Source of the DNA: Bolinopsis microptera | Taxonomy: Eukaryota > Ctenophora > Tentaculata > Lobata > Bolinopsidae | DNA: 64,000 nucleotides | Direction: 5' to 3' | Assembly (NCBI RefSeq): GCF_026151205.1 | Contig: NC_087079.1 | Location: 13,540,945 to 13,604,944, forward strand | The notes under the pieces: generated by a model | The model's database searches: none | The model's input: only the letters and a program-made list of their open reading frames with translations | Told to the model about the DNA's origin: nothing | Part shown: piece by piece, positions 1 through 12,705 of the stretch | How positions within the stretch are numbered: position 1 is the first letter of the stretch | Layout of the letters: every line of letters starts with the position of its first letter | Made by a program: the position numbers and the translations under genes

Positions 1-3000
1 TTAGAATCACTCAGTCGTGCACGAGATGATCATATAATATTTGTGGGAGACTGGAACACGGTTCTGAACAACATGTTGGACAAACAGGGGGGGTCTACCA
101 CCCATGCAAATAGTCGCTGCCAGAATTTTCTCAATGATTGCATTAGCGACTATGGGTTTAGTGATATTTTCCGTCTTAACAGAGGTGCTGAGGCACGGGT
201 TTTTACTCATTTTAACAAAAAGTACAAAACTCAGTCTAGATTAGATTTTTTCTTGATCCAAGATAGCCTAGTCAATCTACCTGTATGTGACACAGAAATA
301 AGCCATGGCTATAAATCTGATCACAGCTACATCTCGCTATCCCTCCAGGGCTCTACTATTGCACACGGAAAAGGATATTGGAAAATCAACAACTCTCACC
401 TCCTAGATCAAAATTTTATTAACGAAATAAAGAAAATCATTCATAATACAAAAGAAGATAGCTTTGATTCTTACAGGGGTCTTTGGGACGTTATAAAAAT
501 CAAAATAAAACAGTTTGGAATGACCTTTGGTAAAAAGAAAAAAAAAAGAAATCACAGTGAAAAAAGAAAAGTTAAAAAAAGATATTGAAGACTGTAAAAA
601 AGATTCGAACCTAGTAAACTGTACGATACTACAGAAGAAATTATTTGAAGCAGAGTTGGATTTAAATCATATTATAGATCAGGAGGTGAGAGGCGCAATT
701 ACCAGATCACGTGTGAAATGGACAGAGGAGGGGGAGCGCTCGACTAAATACTTTTTTGGACTTGAAAAATCAAACGGCAAGAAAAAATGTATTAGTAAAT
801 TGATAGACAACGACGGAAATGAACTAACGGACCAGGACAACATCTCTAGTCACGTGGTTAACTTTTATCAGAATCTGTATAACTCAACTAACCCATCTCC
901 CACTGAGATAGATAATTATGTAACCAGCAGCGAGCTTGAGCAAATCCCACAGGAAATTACTGAAACTCTGGAGGGACCTATTTCGTTACACGAAATGGAT
1001 GCTATTGTGAACAAGTTAACAAACAATAAATCCCCAGGTTGGGACGGGTTATCTGCTGAATTTTATAAAACCTTTTGGTTGGATATCAGGCAGATCATTT
1101 ACGACTGCTATTTAGAATCTATTGACAGTGGATGCCTGTCGCCTTCACAGAGAATAGGTATTCTTACTCTTATTCCCAAGCCTAAAAGCCCAGTGGAACT
1201 TAACTACATAAAAAATTGGAGACCTATTACTCTGCTAAACATTGACTATAAAATCTTCACACATATAGCTAAGAATAGGATTATGAAGGCTATCCCTAGC
1301 GTAATCAGCAAAACCCAGTCAGGCTTTCAAGCAGGCAGGAGTACAGCAGATAATCTTATTCTTATGTCAATGGTTCTGGAATCATTTAACAACGACTCGG
1401 AACAAGAGGGTCTCCTTTTACAGATTGATTTTGAAAAGTGTTTTGACTCGGTAGAACATAACTTTGTCTTCAGTACGCTTGAAAAATTAGGTTTCAGTGA
1501 TTATATTATTAAGTTGATTAAAGTGGCTTTTCAGGCGTGCTTTAGCTATGCAAATATTAATGGGTTTTTAAGCGCACCTATTTATCTCCTCAGAGGTCTT
1601 CATCAGGGTAGCCCACTCTCTCCTATTCTATTTCTACTTGTGGCTCAAACTTTCTCGAATAAACTTCAGATCAACCCTAATATCAGGGGTATTAACATAT
1701 CGGGTGTGGAAATTCTACATAGTCTCTTTGCAGACGACACTGATCTGTTTCTGAAAGCTTCATTAGAGAGTATAGAGGCGGTTATGGTAGAACTCAGAAC
1801 GTTTGCTAAGTGCTCGGGGTGTAAAGCTAACATCGACAAAACTAGATGTATTCCTTTAGGTCGTGCTCGCCTTAATAGAACTCTTCTAGAGTCCCTTCAA
1901 AGGGACTACGGCGAGGATTTTATTACAAATAACTTTACGGCTTTGGGTATAGTTTATAGGAATGATGGCTCACTTATGGATATAGTCAACAGTAATTATA
2001 ATGATAAATTGATTAAGGTTCGGTCTTGGATTAACAGGTGGAACAAGAGGGATCTGACGGTAATGGGTAAATGTACAGTTATCAAAACTCTCCTCTTTTC
2101 CCAATTAACATACCTGGTTCCTCCTCTCCCCAGACCAGATGCTTCCTTTATCAGAACTTTTGACACGATTATATTCCATTTTCTTTGGGGTTGCAAACGG
2201 GATAAAATAAAACGTGAAATCATAACCCGAAACAAGGAACATGGAGGCCTGGGACTATTTTATTTATCCGATTTTATCATAGGTCTTAAAACTAGTCTTA
2301 TTTCAAAGCTACTAAATGATTCCTTTCACCACACTTGGAAAGATATTATGATAATGCAACTGAAATTTCCCGAGCACATCACCATCTCTGTAGAAAACGG
2401 TCTCGCTAATATCAACTGTAATTTTACACAGGACGTACTTAATTGCTACACTGAGTGGAAGATTAGTTCGGCTAATGCAGCCTTGGGTTCTATTGATCAC
2501 TGTGTGTGGTCCAACCCAGCAATAACCGACATCGGGGCCAAACTTTGGAACAACCATCTTATTGATAAGGGAATATTTTACATCTCAGATTTCCTTTCTA
2601 TAGATCAAAGTACACTCCTTAACTACGATATGTTCATGAACAAGTGGGAGCTGTCTCCGAATACGATTTCCAAAATTGACTACTGTAACATTATCATGGG
2701 GATACGGAGATATAACTGTCCCACGATTAACTCAAGGAATATCGAATTTGTTGACCCGAATATAAAACTTCAATTTTTACATTCTGCAACTGGGCAGGTG
2801 AAGGGAAGCAAAATTCGGGATAAAATGTACGATTCTATTTGCCCAAACGAGCTGACTCCTTTACGTCAATGGGTTATCGACTTGAACAGTCATTCCATCG
2901 ATTGGGCAGTCGTTCTAAGCAACCTGTTTCTCTTAGTATCTAAAAACTTTAAGTTGATTCAATTTCAGTACAAACTTTTAATGAGGATCACAACGTGTAG

Positions 3001-3849
3001 ATACATGAGACATAAGATGAAAATCGTTACAGATACTCCCATGTGTAGCCTGTGTAAAACATATTTAGAAACTATTCCTCATATTTACCTCCATTGTATT
3101 CACACAAATAGCTTCATCACAATACTTGAAGACTTTATTAAAAGGAAAATCGATAGAAATTACGAAGATCCCACTAAAATTAATTTTATAGTCTGTAATC
3201 ACACTTCACAAATTATAAATTATTTTAATATCGTTGCGAAATGGTACATTAGCAAAAAATTCCAGGCAGGAGACTTGCCGATCTGGCAGGGGTATATCAA
3301 ACTTCTTAAGCTTTCGCTTACAGGAGATAAAATAGGTCACAAAAGTTCTATTGTATCGATCTTGGCCGATTAGGGTCTAGGGTAATTTGTCCACTCCATT
3401 TTTATTGCTGTCTATGTTATTTAATTTTTACCGGTTATTGTTATAATCTTACAGTACTACTAGTAGCTGTCTTTTGTAGTACATGCCCTGCTTCCTTCCT
3501 TTCCTAAATTTCTTACAAGCTCCTACAGCCTCCTCTCTTACACCCTTTTCACTCAATTCATTTCACTCATTCACTTCATATTTTTTACCACAGTATCTGC
3601 CAAAACCAACATGGCCTAAGTAGAAAGGGGCCTTGACGTTGTTTCCCGCTTGGCCCTGCATCCCATGCTGACGGTTGGCCTCCACTCTAAAAAACTTACC
3701 TTCAGTGAAGGCCGATGGTCAACAATTAGCGATGTAAGAGCTTGGCGGTAACAAATCCTGACCTCCTTTTACACCTTTGGGACGACTTTCGCAAATGCGA
3801 GAGGAATGACCCCGAGGAGGGCTCCATTGGTTTTAGTAGGTTGCATTTT

Positions 3850-3892
<43 letters not shown>
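1..3892 (+). mobile_element. L1/Tx1-type LINE, 5' end outside window
   Basis: A non-LTR retrotransposon encoding an apurinic-like endonuclease and reverse transcriptase. The endonuclease end is at 1-590 (GDWNTVL and KSDHSYI motifs). The reverse transcriptase follows with block A QIDFEKCFDSV, GLHQGSPLSP and the catalytic FADD box near 1727. A C-terminal CxxC...HxxxxC zinc motif (MCSLCKTYLETIPHIYLHC) near 3040-3096 is typical of L1/Tx1 ORF2. The main frame stops at 3371-3373; about 480 bases of 3' UTR follow, then 39 A residues at 3854-3892. The endonuclease part is in a different frame from the RT; the switch falls at a run of ten A (538-547), so a single homopolymer length change, real or from sequencing, would explain it. 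Otherwise the frame is open for 3.3 kb, which suggests a young copy. Confidence 0.95.
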
Positions 3893-3896
<4 letters not shown>

Positions 3897-4458
3897 CAAA
3901 AAGGCTGGACTACGGTGGAATGACATGGGACTCAGATTAATATTTGAGTAGATTGAATCGAATTTGATTCATTCTGATTGCTCATTCTTATGGCACCTTC
4001 AATGGATATCCTTTTTATTATTGATATGTAATTCCGCCGTACTATCCAACCTTTTGGGATTTGGCAAAGTTCCACCCTATCAACCTTTGCCGAACCGTCC
4101 ACCGCCGAAGTGTCATACCCAACATATCAGAAAATAATGGGGCAGGAAAATAAGGGAATTATTGAAGTGGACCACATTGCAAGAAAACGGAAAATAAGGA
4201 AATCTTGCCCCTACCAGCAGAACAGATGTGACAGGAAGAGTGAGGAGCCCAGGCGATTCCGTTAACACAAGCTGTGTGGTTCTTGAGAGTAGCTACCGGA
4301 GTGCAGGGTACTCGGACATCCAGGATTATAACCTAAGAGAGACGTTTTTAGAAATACAAGCAATCACTTTCACTACATGGATTTGTAGACAGTGATTTGT
4401 AGTCATTTCGCGGATAGTTTAAGGAAGGAACTACAAATTCCGTTTCGATATTTGTTAC
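3893..4458. other. non-coding, probable DCAF7 intron sequence
   Basis: Between the LINE poly(A) tail and the last visible DCAF7 exon. I find no convincing exon on either strand. Because the WD40 protein is not finished at 4459, this stretch and the LINE probably lie in its intron, in antisense orientation to the gene. No target-site duplication could be tested because the other end of the LINE is outside the window. Confidence 0.5.
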
Positions 4459-7400
4459 CGAACCTCTAGTCCGTCGGTGGCCATGGTGGCTAGGTAATTA
4501 GGATCTTGTTTGTTCCAACAGAGTCTGAGAAGTGGTTGTTGCTGTGCATCCTCGTATATAATAGTGCTGTGTTCAAGGTGCCTAATGGGATATATTGTTA
4601 TTGAACCGTTCAGGATGCCCACCATTTCTAACATTGTTAAGAATAAACTGGTTAATTTTTATGTTTACTTGCAAAATGTTACACCTCACGAAGTCATGTA
4701 CCTGAGGTCAAACATCCGAACACTGCCGTCAGCCCCGACACTCGCGAAAATATCTCTACCCCCGCCAGCCCTGCTGAACGCGATGTCAAACACCTCTTTA
4801 TCATGAGCTATCAGTTGCGTCCTGACCATTCCTGTTACGCTGTTGTTGTCTATCCTTCCTATCGCTTGTCCTGTCTGAAGCGGGAAATCAAGGAATGTCA
4901 ATAACTCCTTATATGGTAGTGCGGATATAAGTTCGCGGGATTCATGACGTAAAAGGTCTACTGATGACGGATGTGAAGATATTGTTTGTAACCGATAAGT
5001 TTAAAGTAAGTGCGCGCGCATTGATCGCGCGCCAAACTGAACAGCCATGACCTATCTTGTACATAAATCCTCAGCTAAAACTAGCGATAGCTCTGTAAAA
5101 CTGTAGCAGCTCGTTGGAGTAGATGCTAATTGAAATAACAAAAACAAATTCATTACCTCTAAGCCCCAAATAGTGCATGTTGTATCAATGCTGGAGGTGC
5201 CAACTAGATTAGGATCTAACTCGTTCCAGTCGAATGACGTCAATGGTGCACAGAAATCTGAGTTCTTGTTCTGGAAGAAGGGCAGGTTGTTACTTTGTTA
5301 AGCTAATCTACCGGAACGTATGTGCTCATATCATCCAAATCAATTCAACACGGAAGTAACCTTTTTTATGCACATGAAGGAAAATTAAACTGCGATGAAA
5401 TTACAAAGCGCTTACATTGTTGAGTAAAGATTCCAGTTTGACTTCCCCTGAATTTTCGCTGACTTTCCATATTCTGAGATAATCGCCGCTGGTCGCTAAC
5501 AGATCTGGACACACTCCTTTCTGCAGATATTCCCAGGTTATAAAACAATTCGAATAGAAGAACATATTGTGGTCAAATCAAATCATGAACTCATGGTACC
5601 CGAGACTTTTTAGAGACAAACAGTTGGTTCTTACATAACATGCTAACATATGGTAGTTTGAGTGTTTCGTTTACTTTCGAATAAAATAGTAAACTAAAAA
5701 GACATACAGTATGCAGTGCTTACTATGCATGATGTTTTCATATTGTATTCATAATAATATTATGACAAAAATCGAAACCCATGCTATTGATGACCTAGAT
5801 AACATCCGTTTATAAATATTACGGAATAAGTAATTACCGTATCTGGGATCCACAGTATTTTAGTAGTAGGGTAGGGGTGGTCAAAACTACCCTTCACTTT
5901 AAACTCGCCGTTTTCTTCGTCAGTTAGCTGAATTATCTGAACCTGTAAAAATATTCCTCGATTATCAAACTGGCGAATAAATTTGTGTATTTAACTATTT
6001 TAGCAGTATGGTCGTGGTAATTAGTTCCGATTGATTTATAAAATTAATATAAAAAGAACAGTTTTAAATTAAGAGACAGAATATTGAGAGCCCTTAATCT
6101 CATGTTGCCCTGAAAGTACCTTATTGCTGTACTCCTCTATGAAACTGCCCAGCGCAAGTCTATACTTCTTATCAGGACGGTTGCTCCAGCTCATAGCGTA
6201 GAGTGTGAAGGGCGCATCGTATTTGTAAATCTCCTTCCTTTTACCCCCAGATGAGGGCATCATTTGTCCACCCTGGCCCGGAGCCATCATTCCCGGTGGA
6301 TCTGGGAAATTAAATTATAAAATCGGAACAAGGGATTGTTGTAATATGGTATTTAGAGATATCTTTTAGGATATCTTAGTTTTAGAATAACGTTTAAGGG
6401 ACGTATAATTTAGTATGTATTTCCGGGTATATAATAACCAATGTTTTATATATTCGTATTTGGGAGTTACACATTTTGAGTGTAAGTCGGTTGGCTGGCA
6501 GACCTACTGTCAGACTAACTGTCTGAAACGAGCCGTCCGCTCACTTTGCACCTGACTAACAGCCAGACCTGTGGTTGGTCCTCGCGGACGCAGGGTGACT
6601 GCTAGTGGAGTGCTCATTGGCGAGACGGCGTGTCACGTGGTACAAGCAAATGCGTTGTGCCGTCACGCAGTGTGGCGTGACGAGTTTTGAGAGTATACCC
6701 GGAGGAAAGGAAGTGGAGAGCTCACTTCTTAGTTGCCCCTTAATCGTTTTAAGGGATTCAAATTGACGGTAGCCAGTCTTACTGAGCACTACCATTTGTG
6801 ATTAGTCACATCAATTGATTGGAGCGAACACTTGGAAGTTTTTATCTGTTGACGTTCACTTTGTATTACTTTTCCTTTATATTTAATTAGATCCTTTTTA
6901 GTTACTCGTTTCATTTCTACCTTACGGTACGCCCTGCCGTTCGTGCTTCGTGACTAGAGCTTGACTAGCATACACTAAATACCAAGAAACGCGGTTTTCT
7001 ATAGGATCATTTGCATATTACGTAATCAGTGGGACTCGAAGATGTGACTTTTTACTCATTCGCAGTTTTGATAAGAAAATTAATATACACAGTGTATGGT
7101 AGGAGCTTGATTTTCGTATTAACTGCAATTTCTTTAAAAAGTTAAAATCAATATTCAATAGGAGAGAACTCTTAAAACACACACAATGTTAAATGCATGT
7201 TAAAAACACATGTTAAATACATACTAAAAATACATGTTAAATGCATGTTAAAAACATGTTAACTGTTAAAACACTATTCAAATAGCCGTAATCACTTTGT
7301 CTTAGAGAAGCTGTTGGCAAAGAAGGTGTCTGAAAAGGAGTCTGCTTATTTTGACCTCCGCTCACTGAGAAAGATGTTAGTGTCGGTCTCCATTTTACCA

Positions 7401-7640
7401 AAGAAATTTGTAATTTGAACAATCGATATAAATCATTTGCATAATTCTTCGAAGAACGGATAATAATATTTTGGGAATCATTAAGCTCAGAATTAAGAGC
7501 GTTTAAATATTATGATCGTGCAAATAAAAGCATTTTATGTTCTATCCACAAAACTAAGTCTAAATATTTCATACTTTAAAAAAGTATTTTAGGTTATGTT
7601 AATACTTACTGTGCGGGCCGTGGCCCATCAAAGAGTTCAT
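4459..7640 (-). CDS. DCAF7: DCAF7/WDR68 WD40 adaptor, 3' end outside window
   Basis: A WD40-repeat protein of the AN11/DCAF7 family, known to act as a CUL4-DDB1 adaptor and DYRK1A/HIPK partner. Seven exons on the minus strand fit GT-AG rules and phase: 7610-7640 (ATG), 6120-6301, 5838-5942, 5416-5520, 5157-5270, 4702-4874 and about 4459-4581. They give about 277 codons that read collinearly with the human protein as I recall it: [74 protein letters not shown] and [17 protein letters not shown]. The N-terminus carries a 30-residue Met/Gly/Pro-rich extension ([10 protein letters not shown]...) before KRKE, longer than in human. The last donor is uncertain (GTAACA at 4453-4458 preferred). The C-terminal WD repeat region, about 85 residues, is not in the window, so the gene runs leftward past or through the LINE. 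Confidence 0.93.
6302..7609 (-). other. DCAF7 intron 1
   Basis: A 1.3-kb intron bounded by a GTAAGT donor on the minus strand (7604-7609) and a CCCAG acceptor. It holds degenerate short repeats of the form ACATGTTAAATGCATGTT at about 7170-7265. The 6480-6800 part is richer in GC and CpG than its surroundings, but I recognise nothing in it. Confidence 0.6.
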
Positions 7641-7676
7641 ATCAGATTAGGAGTCAACCTTGATCAGGGAACAATA

Positions 7677-7843
7677 ACATCCTACACAACAGGTTTTATA
7701 GTTATTAGTTATCCTACACAACAGGTTTTATAGTTATCCTACACAACAGGTTTTATAGTTATCCTACACAACAGGTTTTATAGTTATCCTACACAACAGG
7801 TTTTATAGTTATCCTACATAACAGGTTTTATAGTTATCTTGTT
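7677..7843. repeat. 25-bp tandem repeat upstream of DCAF7
   Basis: About six to seven copies of a 25-bp unit containing CCTACACAACAGG followed by TTTTATAGTTAT. Copies are almost identical except for a short insertion after the first and a single change in a late copy. It begins about 37 bp upstream of the DCAF7 ATG on the gene's strand, so it lies in the 5' UTR or core promoter region. Confidence 0.9.
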
Positions 7844-9008
7844 GTCATTTAAAGTAAGATGATATAAGATACTAGCAGGTCAAACAGGAATTTATCATTG
7901 CAACATTACAATTTGCCTCTTAAGATTTGAGAGAATTGTAAAATACGGTTGGCGAGTATCTTGTCGAATTGTATGGTAAAACAAGAAGCCTGGCAAAACT
8001 ACATAACGTTTTACCCGTGAAACCTGTTATTGCCGGAAAATCGAATACCAAACATACCTAGAGCTGGTTAATCAATTACAAGGAAGATTGAGGATATACA
8101 GCATTTCACAGCTGTTAAATCTAAGGTTGAGGATATACAGCATTTCACAGCTGTTAATCTAAGGTTGACTTTAAAAAACATTCAAATATGTCCCCGTCAC
8201 AAAATCGTGTTAGGAAATGTTAACATATTACGTAAAATCTGGAAGCCTTTTTTTACCATCCACCCGTTAGCACATATTACACTTCATTATATTATCTATA
8301 CTATAAATTAATCTTTTAACGAAATCTTCCCCGGGTATTATGTAATAATATTATGTTTACATATTGTTATGTAAACGATCCCACATTACAAAGTTATAAC
8401 AATATTAATAGTCAATATTATTCTAAAACCCCGCAATTCAAGGGCTTACGATCGGACAATTGTTTATTAGCCATGGCCCATGCCACATGGAATTATAAAA
8501 TGTGTATAACATATTTCATTAAATATTCTCGATCAACAAAGGCTAACATGACTTTATAAAAAATAAAAAACGTCACGCACGCATAGTAATAAGAGCATTA
8601 GTAACTTAAACAGATTAATACTAGTAAAAACTACAAGCACTAACATAATTAGTTATTTCACCTGGTGCATGAGGGGAAATTAGTCAAATTAAGATGAAAC
8701 ACCTTATTAACATTACATTATATGACGTGGCTAGCATGAGTGTACACTGTACAGAGCAGTGGTGGGTGTGAATTGTTAGTCAGCACTTTTCCCATGGGGG
8801 ACAGACAAAGCAAAACACGTGGTACACACATTTCAGCTCTGCAATAATTATGTTTTGTTAGCGTTTATCTTTTGGTGTTTGTGTTAGTCTAAATATTCGG
8901 ACCCTTCGACAGAACCGTTTTTATTACATCAGCTGATAACTTAATATAACTTAAATATAACTTATAACACATTATAAGAGTTTTCACGCAAGTTAATTTC
9001 TTACAAGG
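7844..9008. other. intergenic, DCAF7 to sulfotransferase
   Basis: AT-rich spacer between two divergent genes. It contains a two-copy direct repeat of about 40 bp at 8083-8166 (GAGGATATACAGCATTTCAC core). A short open frame at 8353-8559 has no recognisable similarity and I do not call it. The promoters of both neighbours presumably lie here. Confidence 0.6.
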
Positions 9009-10253
9009 ATGAAACTAGCTGACAAGAAAATGAGCACCGTTTCATTCCAAGTACAAAACCTTTCCCTATCACTCGTCATACTCTGCTGCCTGAAACTCTT
9101 ATACATAATGTACTGCACCAACTGCGAGCTACTCTACACTCCGGACACCTTGCTGCACTTTATACCACAAGATGTGTACATCAGCGTCCCTCTACCACTT
9201 ACACCCCACGAAGATTGCCTCACCAAGATCTCTACACCTGAGTACAGGTTCAGGATATCAGCTCATATCAAGGACCAGTGCAGGCGGAAATACGGGGGTC
9301 GCTCAGTTTCAGGGCACTTAGAATTACTGCCAGCAGTTTCATTGAACAGCATTGCTTTGGACAAGCAGAGGAATTTTATGTACACTGCTGTTGAAGGTGC
9401 TTTTGGTAATAAGTGGTCTAAACTGATGGTTGAAGTTAATGAAAGGGATGGTGGAGTGGACAACTTGATCAAAGTGGCTCCCTTCTTTAGGACTGAAGAC
9501 GGAAAGAAATACCTGGAAAGTTCAAAGGATCTTTTCAAGTTTTACTTTGTGAGGAATCCACTTGATCGGGTGATAAGCGGTTACTATTACTACTTCATAG
9601 ATTTGAAGTTTGCTAGAAACTATCTTAATGGTAAAGCACTGAAAGAGTTAGTTGCTATAAACGGTCTCAACTTAAAGAATCTGAAAAACATAACTTTCCA
9701 GCAGTACATAATGTGGATTGTACATGGATCGTCGGCAGAACTTCATTTTGGAGTTCAATACAACATTATTCAGCCTTGTATTATAGATTACACACTAGAT
9801 GGTATATTTGAGATACTGACTATGCAACGGATGGCGGTGGCAAATAAAATACTTGACCTCAAAACTCCAAAATCAAGCTTTACCACTGTAAGAGACCTTA
9901 CTTACTTAACAGAAGAAGCCAACAAACTTATAAAAAACGTTAGCCCAAATGTCATGGACAAGTTCTACAATAAGTACAGCACGGACTACAACACATGGAA
10001 TTACAGTAAACCTGAGGATTGGTGGTATCCGTATCCAGGTCTTATCCAGAACATGAGGATACCTAACCCCATCATGTTAAACAATGATTTTCCTAGAGCA
10101 AGGGATGTGACTGAGGAGGACATGTTGAGTGACCTTAGTGGGGAGCAATCTCCAAAATCTATAAGACAATCAAATATGTCGAGCACCATTGATACAAGTT
10201 TTATAGTGAAAGTTACACTTATTATCAGAATTTTATTACACTATCTGTTGTAA
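9009..10253 (+). CDS. carbohydrate sulfotransferase-like, type II membrane protein
   Basis: An intronless 414-residue protein of the Golgi sulfotransferase-2 type (CHST8-14 relatives), which transfer sulfate from PAPS to glycans. It has a short cytoplasmic N-terminus, a signal-anchor at about residues 18-36, and the 3'-phosphate binding motif FVRNPLDRVISGYY at about 179-192. The region that should be the 5'-phosphosulfate loop (PKxxxTNWKR in CHST11-like proteins) aligns at about residues 124-139 as VEGAFGNKWSKLM, in which the invariant P-K pair is replaced. The last 20 residues are hydrophobic, which is unusual for the family. The ATG at 9009 is the first in frame and places the signal-anchor correctly. 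AATAAA follows at 10301. Family membership is fairly secure; catalytic activity is not. Confidence 0.8.
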   Translation: MKLADKKMSTVSFQVQNLSLSLVILCCLKLLYIMYCTNCELLYTPDTLLHFIPQDVYISVPLPLTPHEDCLTKISTPEYRFRISAHIKDQCRRKYGGRSVSGHLELLPAVSLNSIALDKQRNFMYTAVEGAFGNKWSKLMVEVNERDGGVDNLIKVAPFFRTEDGKKYLESSKDLFKFYFVRNPLDRVISGYYYYFIDLKFARNYLNGKALKELVAINGLNLKNLKNITFQQYIMWIVHGSSAELHFGVQYNIIQPCIIDYTLDGIFEILTMQRMAVANKILDLKTPKSSFTTVRDLTYLTEEANKLIKNVSPNVMDKFYNKYSTDYNTWNYSKPEDWWYPYPGLIQNMRIPNPIMLNNDFPRARDVTEEDMLSDLSGEQSPKSIRQSNMSSTIDTSFIVKVTLIIRILLHYLL

Positions 10254-10300
10254 ATATGTTTGACAACCAGTTCCAAGTTAAACATTATAACGCAATTTGA

Positions 10301-10306
10301 AATAAA
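10301..10306 (+). terminator. polyadenylation signal of the sulfotransferase gene
   Basis: AATAAA located 48 bases after the stop codon of the sulfotransferase-like gene. Confidence 0.6.
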
Positions 10307-12705
10307 CAAGATCATTCAGAAAAGTTGAACAGTTTCTTTGTTACACATCATATAGCGTGAGCACAATAATTTCGAATCTGTAGCCTCATTTTCGATAGGG
10401 AGCTGTTAGCCACATGTACATTGTAAATAATTATTATTATAATATAGGAATTATATTGTGCAGGTTATACTGGTTAGGATGTCTAAACGATTCAATATTT
10501 GTTAGCGATTTAATAATCACTTTGTATACAGATGTGTAATAATTGATTGTTTATCTATTATATCAAGAAATGGTTTTTGTTTTGTATATTTTGATTAGCA
10601 GGCTAATCAAAATAACACAGAAATTCTATCTATAAATAATGGAAGCCCTATTTGAGACCAGAAAAAGCTTTTTTTTAGAGTTTCCATTAATTCGTAGAAA
10701 TACTATGGAAGAATATATTATGAAAAACGTCAAATAGTAGATTATGTAAATGAAAATAACTGTCATAATTAAAAAAAACCAAACACATGTTAAGCTAAGC
10801 TGGTGGTTTCGTTTGTCTTGGCGAACACCGGAATAAGGTTGCAATAGCTGTAGCGTTACAATTCCAAGAAACTGAACAGCACTTGCTGGAAAGACTTCAA
10901 ATTGCAATAGTTTTCCCCCTTTGAGCTCAACAAATACACTGTGTTATGTGAGGCACTATACCCTTTGGAATGTGAGGCACTAACCCCTGTTCATAATATA
11001 TTAACAAAGTGTAGATTTATTGGCAATGGCATCATTGTTATAGCTCACCCTTGCAGAACAGTGGGGACTTGCAGAATGAGGGATAGCAGTCCAAAATTTA
11101 GAGCAAGGTCAAATTGTTTGAAAAGTAACTGTTCCAGCTAGGACCGGATGTCCTTGAAAATGTTTCATGGCTGTGATTTTGATGTTATCTCGGTTCTGGT
11201 TTTGGATGAGATAATATCTCCGAGCTGTGATTAAGTCATATTCGACATTAGGTGTAACAAGTGATAGTTCTACATTTTGGTGTCTCACTGTTTTAGTGAA
11301 TCTGTTGTTCGTATAGAAATCATGAAATGATGATAACCAACCCGCATACTACTGTTCCTCAAAATTCATATATATGCTCTACTAAAATCTTGGTCTACTT
11401 CAAAATTAGTTGCCGAAAAATTTAGTCACATGAAATTTGGTTTACAACAATTTTAGTCAAAAGTTTGACTAAATTTATGGAAGACTAAATTTGTCGTTCT
11501 AAAGGTATTTCAACAGTATGATTACAAGCATCTCAAACAATTGTCATCCAACATTTAAATGTGGTTCTTATAAATAATATGCCAGTCTAATGGTAGGGTA
11601 TATTGGAATACCCTACCAGTGGATGTTAACAACTCTTCTAGAGTAATAATTTTAAGATAAATCTAGAATATTTTTAAAAAGACTGTATTAAAAAAGGAAT
11701 TTATTGTGATCATCATCACTGGAAAGTGTCTGATGATTTGATAAGTAGAATTAAAGGAGATAATTAAATGAAGAAAAAGAGTAAACATAATGATTATCTG
11801 TGGGCCGGGCTGTGGCTTCATTCCTATTTAGCAAAGGAGAAGTTTATTTTCCTGAACTAGGTCGTTTGAGTATAATTTGTTAAAGTTATTTATTTTAATA
11901 AATATTTTAAAAAGTTTAAATTATTGAGATATTTTTATGAATATTTGTGATGATCTTATGTATCATCATGTTTTGATCTAATAAAGGCATTGTCATTGGT
12001 ATTTGTCACACCATCTGCATCATTGTTTTTTGAATCAGCATCCCATCCCTTGCAAACAACTAATTACAAAAGCGCTAATTATACCTGTTTCAAAAGCATC
12101 CTGTCTGGAAGTTCCCTGACTGCCGTGTGAATCTTTGGATCTATTTTTGGATCTATTTTTATATTGATATGATTTTTATATACCTATATATTCCTCGCAT
12201 AATTTCCATGTCCGCCTGAACAAACCTGGCACCATCAAATCTTACCTCTGGAAACCCCAGAACTCATCAAGCCTAGTCTGAATTCAAAACTAGTTGACCA
12301 GCTACGTACAGTTTCCTGGACAACTGGAACCTTTTGGGCCATGCACAAGCCAATAGCATGTATGGTCCTGCAGTGGGGTCTCCTTGTCCTTGGATCTGTG
12401 TTTTGATCCGTCTTTTCTTAAAATTTTCCATTTGTGTCACTTAAAATCACCTTTTAAATGTTAATCGACACCACTGGTCCTAGTTAAATTTAGCTATGGC
12501 ACGACTACTTGAACGTAACAGTTAAATAGGTGTGACATACTATTATATTCTTATAATTATATCATATGAATTGATTGCACTGCTAATAAATAAAATACTT
12601 TGTTTTACTAAAATACTTTGTTTTACTTGTTTTACTAATTAACAATTGATTTTATCAGCAGAAAACTGCACTGGTTGTCTTGGGAAATCATAGCTCATTG
12701 CATTA
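10307..12705. other. non-coding stretch with hairpins
   Basis: No supported gene. Two short perfect inverted repeats occur: 11-bp arms with a 2-base loop at 10589-10612 (TTTTGATTAGC arm), and 11-bp arms with a 6-base loop at 11591-11618 (TGGTAGGGTAT arm). Short direct duplications are present near 12140 (TTTGGATCTATTTT) and 12590 (AAAATACTTTGTTTTACT). Open frames here are short and unlike known proteins. Confidence 0.5.

Noticed and set aside
7677-7843. Possible CRISPR-like array
   Set aside because: Units are directly adjacent with no unique spacers, in a eukaryotic setting; an ordinary tandem repeat.
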